Of a DNA stretch of 47,355 bases, positions 1-7,515 are shown piece by piece. Numbering within the stretch: position 1 is the stretch's first letter; each line of letters begins with the position of its first letter. The DNA lies in NCBI GenBank assembly GCA_028873695.1, contig JAPPNU010000010.1, positions 1 to 47,355 on the forward strand, written 5' to 3'. This DNA comes from Gemmatimonadota bacterium (GTDB lineage: Bacteria; Latescibacterota; UBA2968; GCA-2709665). The notes below the pieces were generated by a model. It was not told where the DNA came from, ran no database searches, and saw nothing but the letters and a program-made list of their open reading frames with translations. The position numbers were made by a program, and so were the translations under genes.

Positions 1-290
1 ATGAGGGCGATGAGGGCGATGAGGGCGATGAGGGCGATGAGGGCGATGAGGGCGACGAGGATGACGAGGGTGATGAGGGGGACGAGGGCGACGAGGATGA
101 TGAGGGCGATGTGGGCGACGAGAATGAGGGCGATGAAGGGGACGAGAACGACGAGGGCGACGAGGACGATGAGGGCGACGAGGCGGACGAGAACGATGAA
201 GGCGACGAGGACGACGAGGGGGACGAGGGGGACGAGGATGACGAGGGTGATGAGGGCGACGAGAATGACGAGGGTGATGAGGGCGACGAG
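1..290 (+). repeat. Short-period tandem repeat encoding EGD units
   Basis: The stretch is built almost entirely of 9-base units of the form GAGGGCGAY, with GAC/GAT/AAC variants, and continues beyond the left edge. The variation is mostly in third positions or between acidic and Asn codons, so the acidic coding frame (frame 3) is what is maintained. Copy number in an assembly may be unreliable. Confidence 0.85.
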
Positions 291-497
291 AACAACGCCG
301 CACGACAAGCCACCGGTACTTTGACGGAAACGGAGAAACGGTCAGACTTCAATGGGGACGGCGCGGTCGATTTCAGCGACTTTATAAGTTTCGCACGCGC
401 CTTCGGTACTTACGATGCCCGGTTCGACCTTAATGGTGACGGTACCGTTGACTTCCAGGACTTTCTGATCTTCGCGGCTTCGTTCAACAAACCTTAG
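3..497 (+). CDS. Acidic EGD-repeat protein with C-terminal dockerin-like EF-hand pair (5' partial)
   Basis: The reading frame is open from the window edge, so the N-terminus is missing. The first ~100 residues are a low-complexity acidic repeat of Glu-Gly-Asp and Glu-Asn-Asp units. The last ~55 residues hold two calcium-loop motifs, DFNGDGAVDFSDF and DLNGDGTVDFQDF, each followed by a short helix, the pattern of dockerin type I or other EF-hand pairs. Such pairs usually end large secreted proteins, where they bind calcium and anchor the protein to a partner or surface. I infer that this is the tail of a large exported protein with an acidic linker. The repeat also gives a long arginine-rich ORF in another frame, which is only a shadow. 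Confidence 0.75.
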   Translation, partial: EGDEGDEGDEGDEGDEGDEDDEGDEGDEGDEDDEGDVGDENEGDEGDENDEGDEDDEGDEADENDEGDEDDEGDEGDEDDEGDEGDENDEGDEGDENNAARQATGTLTETEKRSDFNGDGAVDFSDFISFARAFGTYDARFDLNGDGTVDFQDFLIFAASFNKP

Positions 498-733
498 GTG
501 ACATTTCCGTCATTGGCGCGGTTTTCTTGATTGCGCCGGATAGCGTTTCTTACGCCGGCCGTCTCTCGAGTGTCCTGACCCGCGTGAAATCTGATCCGGA
601 CTGCATCCCGAGAAGGAGGCGTACCAGGCGCCGCGTTCCACGTTTCGATGGATGAGAATTCTCCAATATGCGAGTTTTTAGCGATGAGTCGCAGTGAAAG
701 AAGCCTGACCGGCCTCACCGATGTCTACGTCGA

Positions 734-982
734 ATGAACTGGAAAGGAGCATTGACCAGGCAGGTTGACGGCGCCCCGATTGCAGTGTTCAGAATTCTGT
801 TCGGCGCGTTGATGTTTGTGGAAGTCCTTCGATACTGGAAATACGGACGGATTGCCCGTTACTACGTCGATCCGGCCTTTTTCTTTCCGTTTGTCGAAGG
901 AATCCGCCCGTGCGGAAACTGGATGTATCTGGTGTATGCGCTGATGGGCGCCTCTTTACGATTGCCGCGTTTCTCCGAATGA
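734..982 (+). pseudogene. Truncated, frameshifted HTTM / gamma-carboxylase-like membrane protein remnant
   Basis: The 82-residue frame resembles the N-terminus of HTTM-domain proteins, the membrane family related to vitamin K-dependent gamma-carboxylase: APIAVFRILFGALMFVEVLR, then a YYVDPAFFFPF segment, then a membrane segment. After GAS the frame turns non-hydrophobic and stops. Shifting by one base near position 953 restores a hydrophobic continuation (LFTIAAFLRM) that runs to a stop at 1084-1086. Full-length members are several hundred residues, so even with the shift only the first part is present. I read it as a decayed gene. A sequencing indel would not explain the missing remainder. 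Confidence 0.55.
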
Positions 983-1000
983 GCCGCGAGGGCTCCGTAC

Positions 1001-3049
1001 ATGCCCTTGACTTTCCGGAACGCGCTGGTCATATTGGCATCCGCAAGTCCCACGCGAAGTCGAAACCGTCTGGCGGGGACGAGTAAGGGATCGCGGCTTC
1101 GATGGGAACAACACCGTTATCGCGAGTCCATCCGGAGGTCAGACATTAGCCTCTTTCTCTTCGTGGCATCTGCAGCCTTTCTGGCGGCTGTCTTGCTGTC
1201 ACACGGCCGTCCGGCTGAGGCTGCGACCCGTGACTTTGGGGACGGGTTCGCATGCCACGGCGTGGCCGCCCCCGTGTCCCGTGCGCGAGGCGTGGCGGCA
1301 ACGGTTGGCGGGAGCGGACAGCCGATCGTCCTGGCGTGGCCGATGGACCATCGCGGCTGCGGATCGATTCTCGTGATCGACGCTCGTTCGGGCAATGTGG
1401 AGCAGATTCCGACCCCGTTCGGCATGGCCTCCACGCCTTTTGCCGTGCTGCTGTCCACGCGCAACCGGTTTTATTCCTATTTCGATAAATTCGTGGAGTT
1501 CGACGCCGAGTCACGGCGTTTCACGTTCTGGTCGGACGCGCCGCGGAACTTCGCCATGTCGTTTACGGAAGACGACAATGGCGTGATCTGGACCTCCGCG
1601 TATCCCAACTGCGAACTGCTGAGTTACGTTCCGGACAGCGGAAAGCTGGATAACCACGGCCCGCTGAATTACGAAACCTGGCCGCAGTACCCACGGACGA
1701 TCGCCGTGGACGGTTCAGGATGGATCTACACGGGCATCGGCGCCACGCGCGGGCAGATCGTGTCATTCAATCCGGCAACCGGCGAACGTAACGCGTTGAT
1801 TCCCGAGTCCGACCGGCGGCACGGCGCTTCGACCGTCTACCGGGGGGTGGACGGCAGGGTGTACGGGAGACCGTTCAACGGCGGACCGTGGTGGGCGATG
1901 CTCGAAGGCGAGGTGACGCAAGTGGACGCGCCAGCCGCAAAGCAGCCGATTCTGGAGGGCAGCCAGGAGGCGGTCCTGGACAATTTCCCGGATGGCTGGT
2001 CGCTCAAAGAGATCAACCTGCCGGAGAAGTTCGTCGAAGTCAGGGAAGCAGGAACGGTGAGGCGTCTGGAAATAGACTATGAATCGGCAGGATCGCACAT
2101 TCTGTCGATCGCGGAGGGTCCCCATGGCAGAATCCACGGATCGACCGGCCATCCACTCAGGTTCTATACGTACGATGCGCGGGCGGATACGATCTTCGAC
2201 CGGGGCCTGTGGGACCTGAGCGGACACCTGAACGCGCTTGCCGTTCAGGGGGAAAAGATTTACTGCGGGGAGTATTCCGGCGGCAGGCTCTGGGAATACG
2301 ACCCCGCCCGGCCGTGGGACGATCGGGCGCCGGAGGACCCGAACCCGAGGGTCCTGATTTCAGTGAGTCCGACAATTATCCGCCCGCACGCGCTGCTGGC
2401 GCACCCGGACGGCCGGCGGTTGATCATGACGGGAACGCCGGGCTATGGATTGACGGGCGGCGGGATGCTGATCTGGGATACCGGGTCCGGGAGCCATACG
2501 CTGTTTACCCACGAGGATCTGATTCCAGACCACAGCACGGTATCGATTGCGGCGCTGCCGGACGGGAAACTCGTGTGCGGGACGACGATCAGTCCCGGTA
2601 CGGGAGGCGAGGCGCACGCGAAGGAGGCGGAACTTTATATTCTGGATCCGGATGCAGGCCGTGTGCTGTTTCGCGAAGTGGTTGTGCCCGGCGCCACGGC
2701 GATTCCGGACATGATCCTGGGTCCAGACGGTCTGATCTACGGCCTGGCCTCCGGGTCCGCGTTCTTCGTGTTCGATCCCGAATCGCGCGAGGTCGTACAC
2801 TTTGAGGAGAAGCTGCCGTACGGCAATCTGGCGGGCCAGCAGGCGCCCAGGATCCTGGCGATGGGTCCCGGCAACATAATCTACGCACTGTTCAGGGACG
2901 CGATCGTCCGAATCGAACCCGGCTCGTTCGAGCACAAGTTGTTGGGAAGACCTCCGGTGCGCGCGAGCGCGGGAATCGTAATTCAGGGCGGCCGGCTCTT
3001 TTTCACCCACGGTTCCGAAGTCTGGAGCTTCCGGTTGCCGGGCGTGTAG
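1001..3049 (+). CDS. Secreted beta-propeller protein, function unknown
   Basis: The mature part (about 600 residues) is a string of beta-propeller-type blades with repeated patterns such as GPDGLIYG and SFNPATG, and xxYDPARP / FVFDPESRE turns, resembling SMP-30 or PQQ-like propellers. I see no family-specific catalytic residues. A good signal peptide lies inside the frame (SLFLFVASAAFLAAVLLS, then a PAEA cleavage region), about 49 residues downstream of the ATG at 1001. The true start is therefore uncertain. A GGAGG at 1134-1138 sits six bases before an in-frame ATT at 1145, which would begin exactly at the signal peptide, while the only in-frame GTG (1163) lies within it. The ATG at 1001 is kept as the conventional outer start. 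The protein is probably periplasmic or extracellular. Confidence 0.7.
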   Translation: MPLTFRNALVILASASPTRSRNRLAGTSKGSRLRWEQHRYRESIRRSDISLFLFVASAAFLAAVLLSHGRPAEAATRDFGDGFACHGVAAPVSRARGVAATVGGSGQPIVLAWPMDHRGCGSILVIDARSGNVEQIPTPFGMASTPFAVLLSTRNRFYSYFDKFVEFDAESRRFTFWSDAPRNFAMSFTEDDNGVIWTSAYPNCELLSYVPDSGKLDNHGPLNYETWPQYPRTIAVDGSGWIYTGIGATRGQIVSFNPATGERNALIPESDRRHGASTVYRGVDGRVYGRPFNGGPWWAMLEGEVTQVDAPAAKQPILEGSQEAVLDNFPDGWSLKEINLPEKFVEVREAGTVRRLEIDYESAGSHILSIAEGPHGRIHGSTGHPLRFYTYDARADTIFDRGLWDLSGHLNALAVQGEKIYCGEYSGGRLWEYDPARPWDDRAPEDPNPRVLISVSPTIIRPHALLAHPDGRRLIMTGTPGYGLTGGGMLIWDTGSGSHTLFTHEDLIPDHSTVSIAALPDGKLVCGTTISPGTGGEAHAKEAELYILDPDAGRVLFREVVVPGATAIPDMILGPDGLIYGLASGSAFFVFDPESREVVHFEEKLPYGNLAGQQAPRILAMGPGNIIYALFRDAIVRIEPGSFEHKLLGRPPVRASAGIVIQGGRLFFTHGSEVWSFRLPGV

Positions 3050-3121
3050 CGGAAGCGCCCACCGCCGTGACGGGTATGCTCTCCGCCGTGTATGCCGCTC
3101 GTTCCCGGCGGGGACGCTGGT

Positions 3122-3886
3122 TCAGGCAACCAGGGCCTCCCAGAGCGCTTTGTAGTAACGCAGGAGGCGTTCCGGCTCCGGGCTGTCGGGGATTTCGGCC
3201 AGGGTATATCCGTCGTATCCTTCGGCTTTCAGCAGCCCGAAGAGTTCCCGCCAGGGGTATTCGGCTTTGTGCAGTTCGTTGATGTGCACGAGCCCGATTT
3301 TGTGTTTCAGCAGGTCGAAACCCGTTCTGACCGAGCCGTTGACGACGTCCTGGGGGTTCGAGTTCCAGCACACGTGGACGTTTTCGTGGTCTGCGTGGTC
3401 GATGATAGCACGCATGCGCCGGGGTTCGCACGTGTCTCTGCCGTGGACCTCAACACGTATCCGGACGCCCAGGCCCGCGGCGGCTTCACCGCATTCTCCC
3501 AACGCGCGCCCGATCTGTTCCAGCGTCTGTTCTTCAGGAACGCCTTTGTCCGTCTGCAGCCCGTTGGGACGCACTTTTACGCCCGGGCAGCCCAGATCCG
3601 CGGCGAGTCTCGCGTATTCGACCGTCCCTTCGATGTTCTGTCGCACGGTCTCCAGATCCGCGGCATGGTACTCGTAGACGCCGCCCAGGCCGACGATGTC
3701 GACACCGGCGTTTTCGAACCGGCGTCTAACGGCGCTCCGTTCGGCGGATGAAAGCTCGATCTCCACGCCGTGGGCGTGGGTGGTGCGCAGTTCAACGCCG
3801 TGGATACCCGTGGTCTGGCACATGTCGAGCAGTGCAGGGACATCCCAGTCTTTCGCGATCTGGTAGGTGACGATTCCAAGCTTCAT
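3122..3886 (-). CDS. Sugar phosphate isomerase/epimerase (xylose isomerase-like TIM barrel)
   Basis: The 254-residue protein has the full length and pattern of the AP-endonuclease-2/xylose-isomerase-like TIM-barrel family. The N-terminus is MKLGIVTYQI, and acidic or histidine positions are where the divalent metal is usually bound: E146 in RVEVHG, the CWNSNP segment around 173-178, H201 in VHINEL and E231 near the end. The family isomerises or epimerises sugars and inositol derivatives; the substrate cannot be told. The start has a clean AAAGGAG ribosome binding site at about 3896-3902. The gene is convergent with the beta-propeller gene and divergent from the acetyltransferase, and appears monocistronic. 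Confidence 0.85.
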   Translation of the reverse strand: MKLGIVTYQIAKDWDVPALLDMCQTTGIHGVELRTTHAHGVEIELSSAERSAVRRRFENAGVDIVGLGGVYEYHAADLETVRQNIEGTVEYARLAADLGCPGVKVRPNGLQTDKGVPEEQTLEQIGRALGECGEAAAGLGVRIRVEVHGRDTCEPRRMRAIIDHADHENVHVCWNSNPQDVVNGSVRTGFDLLKHKIGLVHINELHKAEYPWRELFGLLKAEGYDGYTLAEIPDSPEPERLLRYYKALWEALVA

Positions 3887-3931
3887 CGGTAGCGCTCCTT
3901 TCGTGCCGGGTTGGTTTTGTGCTTCGATTTC

Positions 3932-3959
3932 AAGATATCGGCTTCCGGCCGAAAGTCAA
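3932..3959 (-). promoter_or_regulatory. Sigma70-type promoter of the sugar isomerase gene
   Basis: On the minus strand TTGACT (3959-3954) and TATCTT (3937-3932) are separated by 16 bases. The predicted start lies near 3925, giving a leader of about 40 bases to the ATG at 3886. This is a prediction from consensus only. Confidence 0.5.
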
Positions 3960-4129
3960 CGCTATTGTATTTCGGGAGTGTCGTCGTCGGCTGCGCGTCA
4001 TATACTGACGTCGTTTCGCGGCAAGGACAACCGCCGAAGGTAACGAGTCTCGAACCTGAAGTGAATGAACGTTTCCTGAATAAGAGACAAGGGCGAATCC
4101 GTTTCTGCAGGGACAATATCGGGGGAAGG

Positions 4130-4648
4130 ATGAGCCTTCAGGATTCTGAACTCACCGCCGGGTTTCAGATACGGCGGGCGGTATTGAAGGATATGGAGCG
4201 CGTGGGTGAGATCGCCCGCCAGGCGTGGCAGAGGATCCATGCCAGCGCGGCCGAAATCATGGGCGAGGAAATGCACGCCGTGCTGTGCGCGAACTGGGAG
4301 GATGAGAAAACGGAGGCCGTCCGGCGCCACTTGGAGGCGCATCCCGAGTGGTTCCGCGTTGTGGTCGCCGCGGAGACGGAGCGTGTGGTTGCATTCCTGA
4401 CGTTCTCGATCGACCGGAAGAAATCCCTGGGCAGGATAACGAACAACGCCGTGGCGCCTGAAGCACAGGGTAAGGGGCTCGGAACGGCGATGTATCGCTA
4501 CGCCCTGGATTGCTTCAGGTCTGAGGGCCTCCGCTTTGCGTGCGTGGGTACGGGTCTGGACGAGGGTCACGCCCCTGCGCGCCGCGCATACGAAAAAGCG
4601 GGTTTCAACATCGCCCAGCCTCAGGTAACGTATTATCGATATCTTTAG
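4130..4648 (+). CDS. GNAT family N-acetyltransferase
   Basis: The 172-residue protein has the GNAT fold order: an N-terminal IRRAVLKDMERVGEIARQAW segment, a central strand with VVAFLTFSI, and the acetyl-CoA pyrophosphate loop VAPEAQGKGLGTAMYRYAL (Q/RxxGxG/A type), followed by the ARRAYEKAGF C-terminal motif. It transfers an acetyl group from acetyl-CoA to an amine; the substrate is unknown. I chose ATG 4130, preceded by GGGGGAAGG, rather than the open frame reaching back to 3911, because the extra residues have no GNAT character. Confidence 0.85.
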   Translation: MSLQDSELTAGFQIRRAVLKDMERVGEIARQAWQRIHASAAEIMGEEMHAVLCANWEDEKTEAVRRHLEAHPEWFRVVVAAETERVVAFLTFSIDRKKSLGRITNNAVAPEAQGKGLGTAMYRYALDCFRSEGLRFACVGTGLDEGHAPARRAYEKAGFNIAQPQVTYYRYL

Positions 4649-4692
4649 GTCGACCGGAAAGGGCGTTTATCGTGGTACAAGCAGCAAAGACC

Positions 4693-4721
4693 TTGACAAT
4701 TTATATCCAATTGGTTATATT
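4693..4721 (+). promoter_or_regulatory. Near-consensus promoter with overlapping operator-like palindrome
   Basis: TTGACA (4693-4698) and TATATT (4716-4721) are separated by exactly 17 bases. An 18-bp palindrome centred on CCAATTGG (4702-4719, eight of nine pairs matching) fills the spacer and enters the -10 box. It lies about 85 bases upstream of the XRE regulator. A repressor bound here would block RNA polymerase directly, so autoregulation by the downstream XRE protein is a natural inference. Confidence 0.65.
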
Positions 4722-4807
4722 TGGGCAAGTTTTCCGCAAGGTCCTCGTGAAATAGGTTGATCTATCGAGGAGACGCCCGAAAGTGGCACAAGAACTGGAG
4801 GCGAAGC

Positions 4808-5131
4808 ATGAACGAAGAGATCACCGTTGAGCAGAGTTCAGGCAACGTCTTCGAGGATCTGGAATTACCCGAAGCGGGTGAGTTGTTTCTGAAGGCATCG
4901 CTCGGCTTTGAGGTATTTCAAATTATAGGAAAACGTAAGCTGACACAGGCGGAAGCAGCGGAAATACTGGGCGTGCGGCAACCTGAGATATCCCGTCTCA
5001 AGAGGGGGAAGTTCAATCACTATAGCGTAGAGCGTCTGATGACCTTTCTTACCCGCCTGAATCGCGATATCGAGATCCGAATCATCCCTTCAGCAAGCAG
5101 GGAGGGACAACGACGCGTGGTTGCCGTCTAG
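4808..5131 (+). CDS. XRE/HigA-like helix-turn-helix regulator (orphan antitoxin type)
   Basis: The 107-residue protein has an N-terminal NVFEDLELPEAGELFLKA segment followed by a helix-turn-helix (KLTQAEAAEILGVRQPEISR), the layout of the COG5606/HigA-like antitoxins that usually follow a RelE/HigB-type toxin. I find no toxin gene upstream (4649-4807) or downstream, so it is either an orphan antitoxin or a solitary repressor. ATG 4808 is chosen over the frame reaching to 4757 because it matches the usual family start and follows GGAGGCG. The gene and its leader are visibly more AT-rich than the surroundings, which suggests transfer. Confidence 0.75.
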   Translation: MNEEITVEQSSGNVFEDLELPEAGELFLKASLGFEVFQIIGKRKLTQAEAAEILGVRQPEISRLKRGKFNHYSVERLMTFLTRLNRDIEIRIIPSASREGQRRVVAV

Positions 5132-5160
5132 GGTGCGATTTGCATGCTGGTAAGATGAGG

Positions 5161-5190
5161 TTGTTCTGGACGAACTGCCAACCTTATTTT
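5161..5190 (+). promoter_or_regulatory. Possible promoter upstream of the epimerase array
   Basis: TTGTTC (5161-5166) and TATTTT (5185-5190) are 18 bases apart and lie about 60 bases before the first epimerase start. The match is moderate, and this is the only AT-rich patch in the gap. Confidence 0.3.
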
Positions 5191-5248
5191 GCGGGAGAAG
5201 TATTCCTATCCACGGACGGATGTGGTTTTAGTTACAGGAGTAGGATTC

Positions 5249-5893
5249 ATGAGAGTTCTGATTACTTCGGCAGGGACGGCGCTTGCTCGGGCGTTGGCGG
5301 CGGACCTGTCGCTGGAAAACGACGTGATATTGACAGACGTCGTGGACGTATCCACGGATCTGGCATTTCACCCGTGTGATTTGGGCCACGACGGCGAGAC
5401 GGAATCTCTGGTGGAAGGGATGGATGCGATCGTGCATGTCGCGGAACTGCCCCAATGCCAACAGAGTGACGAGCGCGAGATCGATTTCCAGACGCGCTGT
5501 ACGTACAATATCATGGTTGCCGCCAGGGAAAAAAGGGTCGGCCACGTGGTGTACCTCAGTTCGCTGAGCCTTTTCGAGACGTGCGATCCGAACTGGAACG
5601 TGACGGAGCAGTGGGCGCCGAGGCCGTCGACGGACGCGGGACCCATTGGGAAGTACCTGGGTGAATTCACGTGCAGAGAATTCGCGCGGGAACATTCGGT
5701 GCGCGTCACGTGTTTGCGACTCGGCGAAGTCGGCGGCGACGGCGACACCGCGTTGTCGGTGACGGACGCGGTCAGGGCCATCGCATCGGCGCTGACGATT
5801 GAAGGGCCGATGTGGCGGGTGCTCCACGTGCAGTCCGAAGTTGAAAACGCGAGGTTTCCCATCGGCCAGGCCAAGGAAGCCCTTGGAATTTGA
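5249..5893 (+). CDS. Divergent NAD-dependent epimerase/dehydratase-like protein
   Basis: The 214-residue protein follows the short-chain/extended dehydrogenase pattern: N-terminal beta-alpha-beta (MRVLITSAG), a GMDAIVHVA strand, VVYLSS, and a C-terminal VTCLRLGEVGG. It aligns in layout with the three genes downstream but is much more divergent. Two key features are degenerate: the glycine-rich loop reads TSAGTALA rather than GxxGxxG, and the catalytic YxxxK segment is replaced by GPIGKYLGE, without the Tyr in place. It may bind a nucleotide without being a normal epimerase. ATG 5249 has an ACAGGAG site at 5236-5242; the longer frame from 5189 lacks one. Confidence 0.65.
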   Translation: MRVLITSAGTALARALAADLSLENDVILTDVVDVSTDLAFHPCDLGHDGETESLVEGMDAIVHVAELPQCQQSDEREIDFQTRCTYNIMVAAREKRVGHVVYLSSLSLFETCDPNWNVTEQWAPRPSTDAGPIGKYLGEFTCREFAREHSVRVTCLRLGEVGGDGDTALSVTDAVRAIASALTIEGPMWRVLHVQSEVENARFPIGQAKEALGI

Positions 5894-5925
5894 ATCCTTA
5901 AATCCGCGTGACCCTGGTGACGGAT

Positions 5926-6654
5926 ATGAACGTCGTGATATACGGCGGCAACGGGATGCTGGGGCCGCACGTCGTGAGGGCGCTCGAAGGGCGCGTGTCC
6001 CTTCGGATTACGGATCTGGAGCCGTTTGAAACGACCCACGAGATGATGCCCGTGGACGTGGCGGAACCGGAGGCGGTCATGCGCGCGGCGGAAGGGATGG
6101 ATGCGATCGTCAACCTGTCCGTTCTGCGACCGCATCGAAAAACCGCGTTCGACGTGAATACCCTGGGATGCTACAACGTGATGCGCGCAGCCGTGGGGAA
6201 CGGGATCCGGCGCGTGATCAACACGGGGCCGTACTTTACCGTGCAGGGCGACCCCTACAGGGACTGGGACTATCACTTCGGTCCTGACGTGCCCCCCAGG
6301 CCCGGAACGGGTCTGTATGTGCTGTCCAAGGGATTGGGCCAGGAAATCTGCCGGATCTTCACCTCGAACTTCGACGTGTACGTGCTGTGTTATCTGTTCT
6401 GGAGTTTTCGCGGTCACGACCCATCCTCCCAACCTGTTCACGACCGGCCTTTTCTTGTGACGTGGCGGGATGCGGCCGGCGCGTTCCTCCCCGGACTGGA
6501 AATTCCACTGAAGCGTCTGCCGTCGCGTTGCGAGGTATTCAACATTCTCGGCGACCGGCCGCACGGGCACTATACAAACGCGAAGGCCAGGCGGATCCTG
6601 GGGTGGCAGCCGAGGGACGGGCTGGAATACACGTATATGAAGAAACCGGAGTAA
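5926..6654 (+). CDS. NAD(P)-dependent epimerase/dehydratase, tandem copy 1
   Basis: The 242-residue Rossmann-fold protein has a perfect dinucleotide loop (GGNGMLG, residues 7-13) and an SDR catalytic pair Y131/K135 (YVLSK). It belongs to the extended SDR family acting on nucleotide sugars or related polyols; no substrate is evident. At about 240 residues it is shorter than typical nucleotide-sugar epimerases (about 310-340). ATG 5926 is chosen because all three paralogues begin with M-N/K-VVIYGGNG; an upstream in-frame GTG (5908) adds six residues that are not shared. It starts 32 bases after the divergent homologue. Confidence 0.8.
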   Translation: MNVVIYGGNGMLGPHVVRALEGRVSLRITDLEPFETTHEMMPVDVAEPEAVMRAAEGMDAIVNLSVLRPHRKTAFDVNTLGCYNVMRAAVGNGIRRVINTGPYFTVQGDPYRDWDYHFGPDVPPRPGTGLYVLSKGLGQEICRIFTSNFDVYVLCYLFWSFRGHDPSSQPVHDRPFLVTWRDAAGAFLPGLEIPLKRLPSRCEVFNILGDRPHGHYTNAKARRILGWQPRDGLEYTYMKKPE

Positions 6655-6682
6655 TCGAAGCTGACCAACGCTGGAGACAGGT

Positions 6683-7405
6683 ATGAACGTCGTGATTTAC
6701 GGCGGCAACGGGATGCTGGGGCCGCACGTCGTGAAGGCGCTTGAAGGGCGCGTGTCCCTGCGGATCACGGACCTGGAACCCTTCGAAACGCCCCACGAGA
6801 TGATGCCCGTGGACGTGGCGGACCCGGAGGCCGTCCTGCGCGCGGCCGAGGGGATGGACGCGATTGTCAACCTGTCCGTCTTGCGACCGCACCGCAAGAT
6901 CGCGTTCGACGTGAATACGCTGGGGTGCTACAATGTCATGCGCGCCGCGGTCAGGCACGGCATCCGTCGGGTCATCAACACGGGGCCGCACTTTACCGTG
7001 CAGGGCGAATCCTACGTGGACTGGGACTATTACATCGGTCCGGACGTACCCCCGAAGCCCGGGACGAATCTGTACGCCATCTCCAAGGGACTGGGCCAGG
7101 AAATCTGCAGGGTTTTCAGCGCGAACTTTGACGTGTACGTGTTGTGTTTCCTGTTCTGGAGCTTCCGCGATCACGATCCTGCGTCGCAACCCGCTCAAGA
7201 CCGGTCCTTTATGGTCACGTGGCGGGACGCCGCCGACGCGTTCCTCCCGGGTTTGAAAATTCCACTGGAGCGTCTGCCGTCGCGTTGCGAGGTATTCGAT
7301 ATTCTCGGCGACCGGCCGCACGGGCATTTTACAAACGAGAAGACCAGACGGATTCTGGGATGGCGACCGCGGGACGGCATGGAATATACGTACCTGAAAA
7401 AATAG
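6683..7405 (+). CDS. NAD(P)-dependent epimerase/dehydratase, tandem copy 2
   Basis: The 240-residue protein is a very close duplicate of the preceding gene at both protein and DNA level, with the same GGNGMLG loop, a YAISK catalytic segment, and the same C-terminal pattern (RCEVFDILGDRPHGHF, RRILGW). The ATG follows GGAGACAGGT. Differences from copy 1 are scattered substitutions with no frame damage, so the copy looks functional. It lies 28 bases from copy 1 and is probably co-transcribed. Confidence 0.8.
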   Translation: MNVVIYGGNGMLGPHVVKALEGRVSLRITDLEPFETPHEMMPVDVADPEAVLRAAEGMDAIVNLSVLRPHRKIAFDVNTLGCYNVMRAAVRHGIRRVINTGPHFTVQGESYVDWDYYIGPDVPPKPGTNLYAISKGLGQEICRVFSANFDVYVLCFLFWSFRDHDPASQPAQDRSFMVTWRDAADAFLPGLKIPLERLPSRCEVFDILGDRPHGHFTNEKTRRILGWRPRDGMEYTYLKK

Positions 7406-7515
7406 ACGACCGGCGCGGGCCGGCGAAGATTTAGGGCATGCCTGCCGAACGTCCTGAACGGAACAGGCATTCCGCCGGTCTCCGGACACGGTACGGGGCG
7501 CCTTTGGAGACGGAT

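Noticed and set aside
1..324. An Arg/Met-rich 107-residue frame at the window start
   Set aside because: It is the +1 reading of the acidic GAGGGCGAY repeat and has no start context or family; the acidic frame continues into the EF-hand pair.
3911..4129. N-terminal extension of the acetyltransferase frame
   Set aside because: No GNAT similarity and no ribosome binding site; the ATG at 4130 has both.
4649..4807. A toxin gene before the HigA-like regulator
   Set aside because: No frame of useful length or RelE/HigB character is present.
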